A stretch of 64,000 nt of DNA from Acanthosoma haemorrhoidale (GCA_930367205.1 OV884012.1:152287405-152351404); one strand, 5' to 3'. Numbered from the stretch's first letter, positions 32,406 through 44,539 are shown. Notes: generated by a model from the sequence alone, not told the origin. A program made the numbers and translations.

Positions 32406-34190
32406 TGGATAAGGGATGTTTATGGTGCACTTTGAGAAGCTGCTCCTGCCTTTGGACTCGATAAGCGTTATCGTTTCTCGTAATGAGGGAAATGAAAATT
32501 CAAGCCAAGTTCATCAAACAATTAAGGTTTTCATTGCGGTCGAGAAAGTGATTTTATCAACCATTTAACTTAAAATATTTTAAAACATTAGTAAATACTT
32601 ATAAAGCATTCACAACTTCCACAATTGAACACTGGTAAACCATTGGCTTATGAAGTATAATGAAGGTTAGTGCACCAACGTGCTACTTTTACTTTAAGTG
32701 ATCCGGTGAAAATTAAGATAAATAGACTTTCATTCAGGTTTAGGGACCCCTTAAAACACTAACGGACTTTAGATTAAGAACCTCTGCTTTTCTGCTTTAC
32801 GGAATATCTAATTTAAGTGATTGATTTTCCATCCACGAAGATCGTCCCATGAACCTTTTTCTTATACACAAGCTTCACAAAAGTTATAAAGTTTTTGAAT
32901 ACTAATCACTGGCAGTTTTAATTGCCTTATGGTACTAAGCCTCCCCTTCGATCCAGTTTATTAACACTCCTGTCACTCGCCAACTTCAAGAAACCTGTTT
33001 TTAGGCATTCACTGCACGTCCTATATCCAGGGTATTAATGGTGCGCGGTTCTTGGCCTTTTCTTTTCTGGACTTTACGATTTCGCAGTCTTTGATTTCCC
33101 CCCCCCCCCCCCCTATGGACGTCCTCATAAATCTTAAACTTCTAAGATTATACCATGCATGAAGTTTATGAAGACTAAAGGATCTCATTGCTTTACTCCT
33201 TTTTCCATTTGTAGAAATTAAGACATAATATTTATTCCTAATTCCCAGCCCACAAAAAAGCAATTTAAATCACACCACATTGTATTAAAGAGAAATGCCT
33301 GATGATAAATGCCATTTGAAGAGGTTTGGTATTTAAGGGATGTTCGGATGTATATGGATTGGGAAAACATGATTGGGGGTTTACATATATATATGTACGG
33401 TCTTTGATCCCTTATATTCAACCAACACCAACTGGCCTACCTGACTTGGGGGCTGGGGTGCATGGGTCTCAGTCGGCCTTCGAAGAGCGCTATTTCGTTT
33501 ATCACTTCTATCATGGGATTTACTTGTTTAATATTATTGGTACTATTTTGTAATAGTCAGGATCAACACAGATAAATCTCAACATACTACATGGCTTTAC
33601 TATATGTCTAACATGTGCGTTAATTTTAGACCAATATTAGCTTCTTTCTTCTTTGATATCCTAAATAGGCAAGGGGCTCGACGTCAATTCAAGACAGTCA
33701 CCATAGTTGCGCAACAAATGAAGTTTTTTTCGAACAGATGTCTGGATCGGGATGAATCATAACGTTTGATAACATAATGAGAATTGAAAACTATCGAATA
33801 ACATTTGATTCTCTCCATTGGCAAGATTACGAATGCCAATTAATTATTTGTGATGCATCATCGATTATATGAAATTCAGATCGTAACATTCATTTTGCCA
33901 ATTCCATGAATCATTGGCAGAATGAGAACAAACTGTTACCACAAGATATTTAAAGTTATCGGTTATTACATTTTGTTTTTAATCAGTTCGATGGGAAGAG
34001 TTACTGACTTGTTTGAAATTTTATTTTATTTAGAATGCAATGTTTAAATGGTTCCTCATGTATGGACTAGTTTGCCACCTCCTTAGTCAAATTGTTTAAT
34101 ATTGCAATAAATTATATAGTGGCAGTGCCCTTTTAGTAAACACTATTCTACGAGTACTTACCAAAGAACAGCTGAATTTTCCGACTTAAA
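32406..34190. other. Noncoding, with a C-run
   Basis: No gene recognised. A 15-base C-run lies at 33099-33113. ORFs at 33021-33553 are short and lack motifs. Confidence 0.45.
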
Positions 34191-35070
34191 TTCTTCTTGT
34201 TCCTACTGATGTGTCAACTTCTTTAACACGAATAAATAGAAGTTCCCCTCTGCTCGGTCCATAAAATACCCACCTACATTTCCATATTTTAATAATAAAA
34301 ACGTTAAGCGTCAGTTAAGAGAGAGGGAAACTAGTGCATGAAACAGCTTAAGCCCACTAGGGGCGCGGGTGAGGCCCAGCCTCTGACCTGTCCATATAAA
34401 GACCAGATTTGGGTTTTTTTAACAGACTCTCGGAACCCGGCACCAGAAGAACACTGCTCTCTCTCTGCACTGGCACTTGCTGCTCTACTCGAACCATGGC
34501 TTTCTTATTAAACTACCTCTGCATCTCTCTCTCCAAACCTCGCTATGTTTTAGTCCGGCGTTGTCAGACCCCACACCTTCGTAGTGGGAATCTCTGCCTT
34601 CGTCTCGCTTAAGCTAGCACCTCCTTGGAAGATACCTCTTCTATGCGGACGACGGTCTCCTTACTTTACTTTCCTTAAACTTTACCTTGAAGCGTCCCCC
34701 CCCCACCCCCCAGCGATCCAGTCTGCCTCTCTACGTTTTAGACTCGCCTTTGGGATCCGGAGTGTTTTCACCTACCCTTAGAAGCCGAGTGTGAATTCGT
34801 GGTCATTCCAAGACCACATAAACTACCTATAATACCTATCCTGTTCCTTACTCCTGAACATAGTGCACTGTCGGGGCACACCTTCTGAGATCTTATGGAG
34901 TGGATCATTACGAATAAAGCTGCTCACCAACTAGGCTTCCAGAAAAGTTCAAAGATCACAGGTTTACCCATTTTATTTCATTCTTGACGCTCGCCGGACA
35001 GCGGCCGGGCCGTAGAGACCCTAGCCCGCGGCACGGCTTCCCACCTTGGGGTGACCCGGCACCTACCATA
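34190..35070 (+). repeat. LTR-like repeat, family L, copy 3
   Basis: This is the longest uninterrupted plus-strand copy. It contains CTACTCGAACCATGGCTTTC, CGCTTAAGCTAGCACC, ACATAGTGCACTGTCGGGGC and the GC-rich end GAGACCCTAGCCCGCGG. The ORFs inside (34409 and 34584) are not conserved in the other copies, so it is noncoding. Confidence 0.65.
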
Positions 35071-35074
35071 AAAC

Positions 35075-36140
35075 TACCTTTGGCACTTACCTAGGCATCC
35101 TACCTACTATAATCGCAGAGAACTTATTCGAGTAGTTAAGGCGTGGATGACTGAGTTTGTGGGCTGGAGAACTTCACATCACGAGTTGAAAGAAATATTT
35201 TTGTTAATTCGACTTTAGAAGTTTATGGATAATAAATACAGTTTGTCAAAATATATTTTATCTAAGTACCCGAGCGCTGCCAGTCAAGCCAATTAGAACG
35301 CTCGTAAGAAGTGTAAAATATTATTCAGAGCTTATAAATATTTTTTTAACTTTCCGAGAGCTCACTCACTTTCGGGCTTAGCTTATCTCACACCACCAGT
35401 GAGTTATCCTACTTTTCGGTCTACTTGAGATCCTCTCCTCACTTCTCTAAATTCCACTGTTAAAGTTGACTGGTTTTACCGATATCTTCCGTTCATTGGC
35501 AAAGAGGACTAAGATCCTATAATTATCTTCTTCACTTATTGAAGTGGTTTCTGCATGTTCTAACATCGAAAAAGAAATTTACAAGTTAATGTCCCTTGTT
35601 AAGGGATGTTAATCGCTCATTTTCCTTTGGGGAAGTATGATGATCACCTTGAGATGAAGCCTTAAATTAAGTGAAGTATAGATATGCGTAAGAAGAAATT
35701 GACATTTGCGTTTGAATTTGTCTTTTAGGGGACAGAAAAAAACCCTTAAGGGTTTATTTTCAAAGCCTGTTTATTGACAAAAGACAACAGAGTTCTATGT
35801 AAATACCAGAAATGTACTTTTGTATTTATAATGTGATTTTATGTATCATATGTAAACATTTATGCTTTATAAGCCTAGGTGGATAAACGTACATACATTC
35901 ACTTTTTTTAGAAACTATGAGTAATTATTCGGATAATGCAGGTGCGAGAGTCTTTTCAGCAATATTAAGATTTTTTTTTAATTTAATATATACAATTTGT
36001 TTTACACTAAGGAATCTTTACGTAAATGCTCATTAAAACTATGCTTACTAAATTTACTGTAGCGTAGTGACATTTTATATAATTTGTGAGGTTTACAAGA
36101 ATTTCACTATGACAGGCTGATGTACAGAATACGACCGAAG
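35075..36140. other. Noncoding AT-rich sequence
   Basis: No ORF, motif or shared repeat recognised. Confidence 0.5.
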
Positions 36141-36142
36141 AA

Positions 36143-36162
36143 AAAGTGACTGGGCTCACTTT
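36143..36162 (-). promoter_or_regulatory. Family B hairpin, compensated variant (copy B2)
   Basis: AAAGTGA, loop CTGGGC, TCACTTT. Relative to other copies a G-C pair in the stem is replaced by A-T on both sides, so pairing is kept while the sequence changes. Confidence 0.65.
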
Positions 36163-37262
36163 AACAATGACTTGTGCTAAATAAACTAACTCTAAATAAA
36201 CTAACTTTATCTAGTTCTCCGGACAGCCTGTTGCCATCGATACAGGACTGGGGGTGGGGTCATAGTATTAAACAATTGGTCTGTCAGGTGCTGCAACGAG
36301 TCTAAAAACTTTAATGAGTCTTTAATTTAATAAACTCATCCACCGACGCTACACCAAGCAACGGGTGCAGGACGGCGTTCTTAAATCTCTCGAGAGGAGT
36401 GTGTCACCCCACTTTCTCATGAAACCGTCCTGAAATTGTTGGAGGTTTTTGGCTGTACCCTCAGACAAGTGAGTATATAGCGGTGCACCGCACATCAGAG
36501 CTGGCTAGAAGACACATTTCTATATCATCAATTTAAGATGAAACAACAAGTTAGTGAAGTTAACAAGTGCAAAAGGCAGTAAGACTGGTATCTTTTTGTT
36601 CTATTTTGCATCTAAGATAGGTAGAGAAACGTTGGTGCCTATTCATTTTTATACCCAGATAGTAAATTGAAAAAGCCAATGAATTGCCTAGGCCTCCTAT
36701 AGTGTAGGGTTTTGGCAAGGCTTTTTGGTCTTGATGTTTAACATGCCCAGTCTGTCACTGATAACGTTACAAACTGACTCGGCTAGTGTAAGAGCTCTTT
36801 TTGCACCCATGCTGCTGCTGTAAACCCCAACGTCGTCAGAAAAAGCCATCACTGCAGCTTTCTTATAGTTTGTCCCAACAATTTCAGACGTGTACATGTT
36901 AAAAAGCACCGCAGACAAAACTGCTCCTTGAAGAACTCCACAAGTTAAAGGGGATGAGTTCGAGAGGCCCACCCGTACCATCACCGTTCTGTCCTCTATG
37001 AACTAAACCAACATGGTATAGCTGCTCTGAGTATTCCCATCCACAAAACTGCAGGCACAGTATTCCATGGGACACTGAGTCGAACGCCTGAACTTCAACG
37101 AGTAGCATAGCTCGTTAACATAAATGTAGCTGTGTTTGAAAGACACTGAGAAACTTCCCCATGTGAGACTGATCGGGTGGTAGTGGGTTGGATGGTCGCC
37201 TCTTTTTATGGGCTTCCGCAGCGGGAACAAGATAGCTTGTTTCCAGACTGTCGGGAAGTTTA
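36143..37262 (-). mobile_element. Family B LINE, copy B2: RT and 3' end
   Basis: Reading down the minus strand from 37262: FPLRKPIKRGDHPTHYHPIS (first RT motif), then, in the frame 36697-36984, TCGVLQGAVLSAVLFNMYT, the catalytic MAFSDDVGVYSS and RALTLAESVCNVISDRLGM. A decayed tail and the family hairpin at 36143-36162 follow. Frameshifts separate the pieces. The FSDD box shows the catalytic aspartates are present. The segment just beyond 37262 is in the opposite orientation. Confidence 0.85.
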
Positions 37263-37754
37263 GTGACGTTTATTTACGGTACGGTTGTCACACCGCGCCT
37301 CACGAAGTGCGACTATAGCAGAACTCAATGGGAAGTACTTTATATTGATCACAACTATGGCAGCAATTGCATATGGCCCATGTTCTTCGCACTACAGAGG
37401 AAGTGGATCGACAGGTCGCTTTCCAAATTGGTGTTAGCGTCCGCAGATCACCCTGGAATGGCGTTGTGCGAACATTGCAAAAACCACCAGACCATTTTCT
37501 TCGACTAGTCGCACTGCGCGGTAATTGTAAATATGACCCAGCAGGGAATCGTCAAGACTACACTCTCTCAGAACACCAATCCCTGGCTTCATAAGGAATT
37601 GGAAAATGGTGACGTGGTAAGAGCAGATTCCTGGCTTACACGGTGATCTCCGTATGTTTTGAAAACTCCTTAAGACCACTATCAAAAAAGACTCCGGAGT
37701 CCGCCTTCATAACGGCAACATCCTTTACAAAGCACCACTTGATTACCACTACAC
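37263..37754 (+). mobile_element. Inverted family B segment (endonuclease end and linker)
   Basis: This piece reads on the plus strand: IYGTVVTPRLTKCDYS, VLYIDHNYGSNCIWPMFFA and KWIDRSLSKLVLASADHPGM. It is the last part of the endonuclease and the linker, then a decayed stretch before the RT. It abuts the minus-strand RT part at 37262. The arrangement (5' part inverted next to a 3' part) is that of LINE twin priming. Confidence 0.75.
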
Positions 37755-37982
37755 AAGAAAATGGTCTGGTGGTTTTTGCAATGTTCGCACAACGCCATTC
37801 CAGGGTGAGCTGCGGACGCTAACACCGATTTGGAAAGCTACCTGTCGATCCACTTATTCTTTATTGCGAAGAACATGGGCCATATGCAATTGGTGGCATA
37901 GTTGTGATCAATATAAAGTACTTCCCATTGGGCTCTGCTATAGTCGCACTTCGTGAGGCGCGGTGTGACAACCGTACCGTAA
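37274..37982. repeat. Fold-back inverted repeat, 228-bp arms
   Basis: Arm 37274-37501 is the near-complement of 37755-37982, with a 253-bp spacer. Scattered single mismatches are visible (for example CAGATCACC against CAGCTCACC). Both arms encode the same endonuclease segment. Confidence 0.9.
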
Positions 37983-38302
37983 ATTGAATACAGATCTGTC
38001 GTCACAGGGTCCAGGGTCTCACAATTATTTACCCAGTGCGGCTGATTTATGAGTAGAAGGTCCAGGGTGGAGGCCAGTCGACTACCTTTTCTATGCCGAA
38101 AAGTGAAGTTGTAGGGGTGGGGGACATAAAGGGCGCTTTTACCAATGGTCTCCCAGCTGGGTTGACGGTAGCATTGTTCCGCAGCCATTCTTTAAAAAGA
38201 GCTGAGAACTCTTGGAGAGGCTTCCTTGGTGTTTTGTACAAGGCGCTGATATAAATGGGTGTTCTCAGCTTTATCTTCAACAAGTCAAGTGGCAGAGCCT
38301 GA
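37755..38302 (-). pseudogene. Family B endonuclease, C-terminal part
   Basis: The APE-like LINE endonuclease nicks the target. The minus strand reads LRTPIYISALYKTPRKPLQE, then FKEWLRNNATV, a frame break, and STLDLLLINQPHWVNNCETL and DPVTTDLYSIYGTVVTPRL. The second active-site box (normally SDH) is degenerate here (TTDLYS). The N-terminal part lies at 38827-38995, separated by a separate family B insertion. Confidence 0.8.
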
Positions 38303-38315
38303 CATCAAATGTAGT

Positions 38316-38813
38316 TTTTTTGCCCCTAAACCCCTTGGGTAATTATTTTTTGAAATTAATTTAAATTGGTTACAATATGAATTTCTCCTTATAATGCTAT
38401 ATGCAATGCAGTTATTGCCTTAAAAAGTAACAATTTTTTATGTGGTTAAAGTTATATAAAGAAAAAAGGGACTAGGTGATGGGACTCACCTTCGGGTTAC
38501 AATAAGGGAAAACTAAAAACTATAACGTTCCTGCCATCGATGGGAGAATGGGGTGGGAGTAATCGTGCTGAACACGGGGTTTGTCATGTGTTCTAGGGAG
38601 TCAAAGAATTAGATATGTCTACGGCGAATGAACTCATCCACCGTAGGCAGCTCTAAGTCCTCCTGTACTTCACTGTTTCTCCGCTGCTCGAATGTAGTCT
38701 GCCTGACCGCTTTCATGAGGATTCCGTTGGAGTCGTCTTGCTGTCGCTTTAGTCAAATGACTAAAACTTGGTGCACCGTACAGCAGAGCAGGCCTGAGTA
38801 CACTCTTATACAT
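38316..38813 (-). mobile_element. Family B LINE, copy B3, with 13-bp target duplication
   Basis: CATCAAATGTAGT occurs at 38303-38315 and 38814-38826. The insert has a T-run at its left edge (its poly-A tail), a 3' UTR with the family hairpin at 38474-38491 (AGGTGA, TCACCT) and a short RT-tail remnant (minus, 38500-38810). Removing it would rejoin the endonuclease reading of the surrounding copy near a TTFDV segment, which confirms the insertion. Confidence 0.9.
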
Positions 38814-38826
38814 CATCAAATGTAGT

Positions 38827-38995
38827 CAAAGGCGGAGCCACATATATATTGATGCCGTGCCGTATCATTCACCGTATCCACCGGACCGTTCCATGACAAC
38901 AAGAGTAGCCCTGTAGCCTTACGCTCTGGTTCACGAATCTCGTATCCGGGAGCACGACGATGTGGTGGTGGAGGTCCACTTCTGCGAGTATAGTC
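38827..38995 (-). pseudogene. Family B endonuclease, N-terminal part
   Basis: The minus strand reads EVDLHHHIVVLPDTRFVNQS and RLQGYSC, then INIYVAPPL up to the target duplication. VLPDTR takes the place of the usual ETR/ETK box with the catalytic Glu, so that residue is changed to Asp. It continues at 38302. Confidence 0.65.
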
Positions 38996-38999
38996 ATTA

Positions 39000-39300
39000 G
39001 AGCATAAAGTTGTTTTTTTTTTTGTTCCATATCCCCTTGTTACAAATTCAATGTAATGTTACAAATTGTACAATTCATGTACAAAATATAGATTCTACAA
39101 ACGGATATATTTACAATTGCTTCATTGTATTTATGATGGGCTAGGTTGCATACTAATGAAATAAAACCCGGCTCATTTATCTTTGACTCACAAAATTATA
39201 TTTGTATATTCAAGGCCTTTGGGCAATGCCATTGATGTGCTGTCATCATCAAGTACTTCCTGCTTGGGTGGTGCCATAACTATTAATGTGTAATCAACAC
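39000..39300. other. Noncoding
   Basis: A T-run at 39009-39021 may be the poly-A end of the split endonuclease copy or another insertion. Otherwise nothing is seen. Confidence 0.4.
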
Positions 39301-39304
39301 TTTT

Positions 39305-39555
39305 TTCTTTTTCTTTCTTAGCCCCTTTAAATTTACAGGTAATTATATATAATTATAGATCCTCAGGCGAATCTATTTACAAATTATTGTTGTATTTCCT
39401 GTAGCATCACTACATTATATACAGGTTTTTTATTTTATAAAAATTATATAATCAATAAACAAGTATAATTATATACACTATACGTGACTGGACTAAACTG
39501 ACTAATAAAGGTGATGGGGCTAACCTTTTTGATCAACCTTAAAACTAAGTTATAA
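39305..39555 (-). mobile_element. Family B LINE, copy B5 (3' UTR only)
   Basis: Nearly identical to 3715-3945 and 41965-42185: AGCCCCTTTAAATTTACAG, the TATATAATTATAGATCCTCA block and the hairpin at 39507-39528, with one mismatch in the stem (TAACCTTT). No coding part. Confidence 0.85.
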
Positions 39556-41560
39556 GGGCAGTTTGAGCTGAAATATAAAGTTTGAAATATACTTTTCGTG
39601 AGAATATAGAGGTATCTTTTATTTCATTGAATAGAACCACCGAAAAACATTTCTTTACCTGGAAGATTTAAATTATTTATTCATTCACAACTCATATTAT
39701 ATTTCTCAGTACGAATTTTCACGAAGTATGCAAAAGTAAAAAGGACTATTATTTTCGAATTCAAGCTGATTAAATGGAGTGCAATTACTAACAATTCAAA
39801 AACCAATTTAGTAATTTTAGAACTTAGTGTAATTCTGATTGTTAAAGTAACTGAATGTTTACTATTACATTGTTAAAAGTAAACAAGAAAAGACAATGAG
39901 AAAGGTTTGAAGTGGTTTTAGCTCTTGAGGATCAGACAGGAATTAATCAAAAAAAAAATTATTTTACCGCAGTAAGTCTTTGTACAAATCGAAAAAAAAT
40001 ACTTTAATTAATACAGTTGTTTCTCAAATTACTTTAGGGTTTATTAGTCTACAGCACACCAACAGTTTAGGTCTAACAATTTGAAGACTTCTTAAGGTAT
40101 GAAAAGTACTTATTAAAAATACTACTTAACTAAAGAAAATTAACTTTGTGTCTGTTATTGTTGTGCATAACAATAAGGCAATCATCAAAATACCCACAAA
40201 ATGAGTAAACCCATTATTATCATTCAATGCCCACTAAAAAACCAGATGGATAGATGGGGAAAATACTAAAAATACATAAAAACGTATAAATTATCATAGA
40301 TATGAAACAAAATTAATGTCAGTCTTTATTACTTTCTCCATTTTATACAGACTAGTGAAGAGGGAAGATGATAAATATAAGAGAAAAATTAACTAAGATA
40401 AACGAAGGAGAACTAAACGAAAGATTAATTTAAATATGTTTTTAATTGGATTATTTAAAGTCTAGGTATCCAATAATACAGTCTACAAAAACATTCGAAG
40501 TAATATAAGTGAATTTTATACTCAATATCAATGATGAGGTCTTGAATTCACGAAGCCACATCTTGCGATTGACTGAAAATATGGCAGATTTAAATGAACG
40601 TTCTTTGCATATATCAGGACTTTAATTAGTAATTTCTTTGACCTTTTATCAGAATAGTTTTTATTCTTAGACTATGAGTTATTAAGAGTATCAAAAGCGA
40701 TACAGTGATTTTATAATTATAACCAAAAATTATTTTAAACCTTTACACATTTAGATGATTAGATTATCACCTATGGATCTAGAAGACGAATCTATTTATT
40801 GAATGAACTACTTCAGTAGATGGAATTACTGTTCCTATCAGAGACTAAACTGAACGGTAAATAAATTTGTATAGAGCATTCATTAGATATTGAACTGTTC
40901 AAAGTGTTCCTTTGAGTGTTTTTTTTTCTTTCATAACTTTCCACAATCGATGGGCATTCCGATGAAGTAATATTTTCATAACCCAGCTGTTTTTAGCGTT
41001 GTTCTAACCATAGAAACCAGAGCTTCCACATAGTCAGTTCAAATATGCTAAGCCGCTAACAAGTACATTAGTTTTCCTCGCAGACAAACGAAATGAAGTC
41101 CAATCTCATCCGAGCGTTAGCTTAATCAATGCGGTTTTGTGACCAGTGGCCGTAAGTGGCCACTGAATCAATCACGTAACAGGTAGGGCATTCACTCCTG
41201 CGTTTTTACATTCATTTTTTGATTCCGCCCTCAACATGACTCATCAAAACGTTTCTGCTTTAGGTATCGGACTAATATCGTCATAGGGCTGAAAAAGATC
41301 TGTGATATTTGGAAGGTTAAGGTAACGCAGTTAAAAGACCATTTATCCCGTATTCCAAAGCCGATACTCCTGAAAAGAATTTACTTATAATGCCACTAAA
41401 TAAAGGAAAAAAACGATAAAATCATTCATTACGTTTTACAAAAGCAAATTTCAGAGCTGAGATTTTGTAATAATGTAAATTTTTTATATCAAGTTAGTTG
41501 TTTTTTTACAATAATTCTTTTAAATTCGGTAATTTACAAGGTACATAAGAAAATAAGTAC
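39556..41560. other. Noncoding AT-rich sequence
   Basis: No ORF above background and no shared repeats recognised. Confidence 0.5.
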
Positions 41561-41940
41561 GTTGAACTGAAACAGGTCTCCGGTCGGTGTCAAGAGCCTC
41601 TCTAGATATAAAGTCATCCTGCCTGTTCTTTCCTATTCGGGCTATACAAATTTTCCCAAATTCTTTGAATAAAGCCTTCGTCCAACCTCCAAAAAAATCC
41701 TAACCACCCAAAATCAATTGTAACATATCCGAAGCTCTAGAAATACTAGTCTAATGCGAAATTTCCAATTTTCTAGAACAGTCATAAATTCGATCATTTC
41801 CATTCCGGTTTCCGTGCCGGTTACTCCACGCAATCGGCACTAGCTTAATATCACTTGTTGGGACATTCATGCCGCTAACTATCAGACGTGAATCACGATA
41901 ATGAGTATTATTGATACACTTTATACTGATCAAGAAAATT
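41560..41940 (+). pseudogene. LINE family C RT fragment (CR1/Kiri-like)
   Basis: In several frames the plus strand shows YISEALEILV, then HSGFRAGYSTQSALA, the RT finger motif (QSGFR.G.ST..AL). It then breaks off at copy B6. It probably belongs to the same family as 42600-43745, where an equivalent of the GYSTQSAL segment recurs in divergent form. Confidence 0.6.
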
Positions 41941-42545
41941 TTTTTTTTTTTTTTCCCCCTTCATAGCCCCTTTAAATTTACAGATAATTATATATAATTA
42001 TAGATCCTCAGGCGAATCTATTTACAAATTATTTTGTATTTCCTGTAGCATCACTACATTATATACAGGTTTTGTTATTTTATAGAAATTATATAATGAA
42101 TAAACAAGTATAATGATATACATTCTACGTGACTTGGCTAAACTGACTAATAAGGTGATGGGGCTCACCTTTTTGATCAACCTTAAAACTAACTTACATA
42201 CTAATTCTTAGCCTAATTTTTCCCCGACAGTCTGTTGCCATCGATGCGGGAGGGGTGGTGGGGTCATAGTGTTAAACACTTGATTTGTCAGGTGCTGCAA
42301 CGAGTCAAAAAACTGTGTCTCCGGTGGATGAACTCACCCACCGACGGGACACCAAGCAACGGGTGCAGGTCAGCGTTCTTCAACCTCTCGAAAGAGGTAT
42401 GTCGGACCACTTTTCGCATGATTCCATTCTGGAAGTGTTGGAGACATTTGGCTGTATTGTCAGTCAAGTGGGTAAATAGCGGGGCACCGTACAGCAGAGC
42501 TGGCCGGAGGACACATTTATATATCATCAATTTAAGACGAAGTTC
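41941..42545 (-). mobile_element. Family B LINE, copy B6 (5'-truncated)
   Basis: A T-run at 41940-41955 (poly-A tail) is followed by the standard 3' UTR, the hairpin at 42152-42171, and an ORF2 tail on the minus strand (42288-42530: YKCVLRPALLYGAPLFTHL, MRKVVRHTSFERLKNADLH, LLGVPSVGEFI). The tail frame is better preserved than in B1. It lies inside family C sequence. Confidence 0.88.
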
Positions 42546-42599
42546 TTTAATTTAATCTTTCGCCTTTTACTAAAGGAAATTAATTTTGTATTTAATATT

Positions 42600-43745
42600 C
42601 ATATGAAATGTCAATTCGTGAGAATGGGGCATGACTTTACTATTCTCGAGCGGCTACAAACTCAAGCTAGCATCACATTCGTGATTCATGCACCGCGGGA
42701 ACCCCTGAGAGTATTTTCCTAGATTTATCTAAAACTTACCATAAACCACTCAGTCCTTGTTTCTAAGCTAAAATTATGAACCTTCTCCATCAGCTCTACC
42801 CGCTGGAATCATTTCTCAGAATCAAGGCGAAAGATTTATTCGCTTTGAAGGGAGACCTAACCAACCCAGTGTTTAACACTATGACCCCACCACCCCTCCC
42901 ACATCGATGGCAACAGACTGTCGGGGAAAAATTAGGTTAAGAATTAGTACGTAAGTTAGTTTTAAGGTTGATCAAAAAGGTGAGCCCCATCACCTTTATT
43001 AGTCAGTTTAGTTCAGTCACGTATAATGTATATCATTATACTTGTTTATTCATTATATAATTTTTATAAAATAACAAAACCTGTATATAATGTAGCGACG
43101 CTACAGGAAATACAAAAATAATTTGTAAATAGATTCGCCTGAGGATCTATAATTATCTGTAAATTTAAAGGGGCTATGAAAGAAAAAAAAAATCAACCCT
43201 ATCTGCTTTCCTCACTCATGATAGAGCATTTCTTTAGTTATTTTTATTTGTTGCAAAAACGATCACCCTATCATCATTGTTTACGCTGACGACTCCTAGA
43301 TTTATCTATCCTTTTCTCCTCCGATTTATTTGGTGCGTTTGCCAACTTTAAGTGAGTCCTAGATCGTCCAGTGCCTGGGCTAACCTGAATAAACTATGGC
43401 TAAACGCGGCGAGGACTCAGGTAATCGTTATCGGCTCCCGCTTTCTTCTCAGATCCTTCACTGATTTTCCCGTTATAAATCTTGATGGCTATCCAGTCAC
43501 TTTCCGCTACACCGTTAAATACCTAGGGGTAACCACCCTAGAAAATCCTTCTCCTGGAACCAGAAAATCTCCTAAATTTCCTGTCAGTTAATAGATACAC
43601 TTAAAATATTCCATTTGCCCTGGTCATCTGCTCCCCCCATCCTACACGTCAACTCTTTGTATCCTCCCTTATTTTCCCGCTCTTTGACTATGGCTGTGTG
43701 ATGTTGGTCTCAGGTTCTCTTGACGTCATATTAGGTTTATATTGT
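42600..43745 (+). pseudogene. LINE family C RT fragment, split by copy B7
   Basis: Before the B7 insertion: SIFLDLSKTYHKPLSP (the LDLSKAFD motif) and MNLLHQLYPLESF. After it (43270 on): VYADDS, the catalytic YADD box, then WANLNKLWLNAARTQVIVIG, LDGYPVTFRYTVKYLGVTT and FVSSLIFPLFDYGCVML. This order is the RT palm and thumb of CR1/Kiri-like LINEs. It is frame-broken. Confidence 0.8.
42862..43188 (+). mobile_element. Family B LINE, copy B7 (3' end), plus orientation
   Basis: Starts in the ORF2 tail (VFNTMTPPPLPHRWQQTVGE), stop at 42938-42940, hairpin at 42976-42997, 3' UTR and A-run to 43188. The flanks AACCAACCC (before) and AATCAACCC (after) form a likely 9-bp target duplication with one change. 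With B6 it makes an inverted pair about 300 bases apart. Confidence 0.88.
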
Positions 43746-44440
43746 CTCCTGTACAAAGTACAGTTGTTTAATATCGTTGTTTTTCCTGATTAAAAAGTGG
43801 ACACAAGTTGACTTACATCTGAGATTACATGAACTGTATAAGATTAGAGCAAAGACAAAAACTAATTTATCTGTGTATCAAGACAGCAGTAACTGTTATA
43901 GTATATATAGTATATATGTAAGAAAACTATTGAAGGTGGGGTGAATAAACTGAAATCAGTTTCTCTGTAAGCAAAGTAAGCGATTTTATTCACTATATAA
44001 CAATTATTCATATTATTTACACAATCTTACCCGTAAACAAAGAAACGGCAATTACCGTTTATAATTATCACTTTTCTATTCACACACTAATTACAAGTTT
44101 AGTTACTTAATATAACCTTTCTCTATCTTCTCACTTTTTAGAATCTTGCTGAAAGCTCCATCTAGTAGTGATCAGTAGAAGCAGTGCAGCAAATTCAAAT
44201 TAAAGAATGTATACTTTCTTTACATATATATATATACATATATATAGACGTATTTTTATTATTATTTTTATACTAATCGATTCTGATAAGTGATTTCTTT
44301 GCATACGATCATATTAAGTATTGAATTTATATCATACTTCCCTGTATTTATAGAGTTTTACGCAGCTCATTACTTGAATATTTTTTTACATATTTTGTAG
44401 GTCTGTGAACCAAATATAAAAAAAATGATTCAATGTTAGC
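43745..44440. other. Noncoding
   Basis: AT-rich, with TATATA-rich patches near 43900 and 44225. No gene recognised. Confidence 0.5.
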
Positions 44441-44447
44441 ACTGAGA

Positions 44448-44461
44448 AAGAGAGAGAGAGA

Positions 44462-44492
<31 letters not shown>

Positions 44493-44538
44493 TGAGAGAG
44501 AGAGAGAGAGAGTGAGAGAGAGCGAGAGAGAGAGAGAC
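44448..44538. repeat. (GA)n microsatellite with GTGA interruptions
   Basis: About 90 bases of GA units broken three times by GT and twice by GC. It gives a long Ser-Leu ORF on the minus strand that is not a gene. Confidence 0.95.
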
Positions 44539-44539
44539 T

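Noticed and set aside
34409..34781. Two overlapping plus-strand ORFs
   Set aside because: They lie in the family-L repeat and are not conserved in its other copies.
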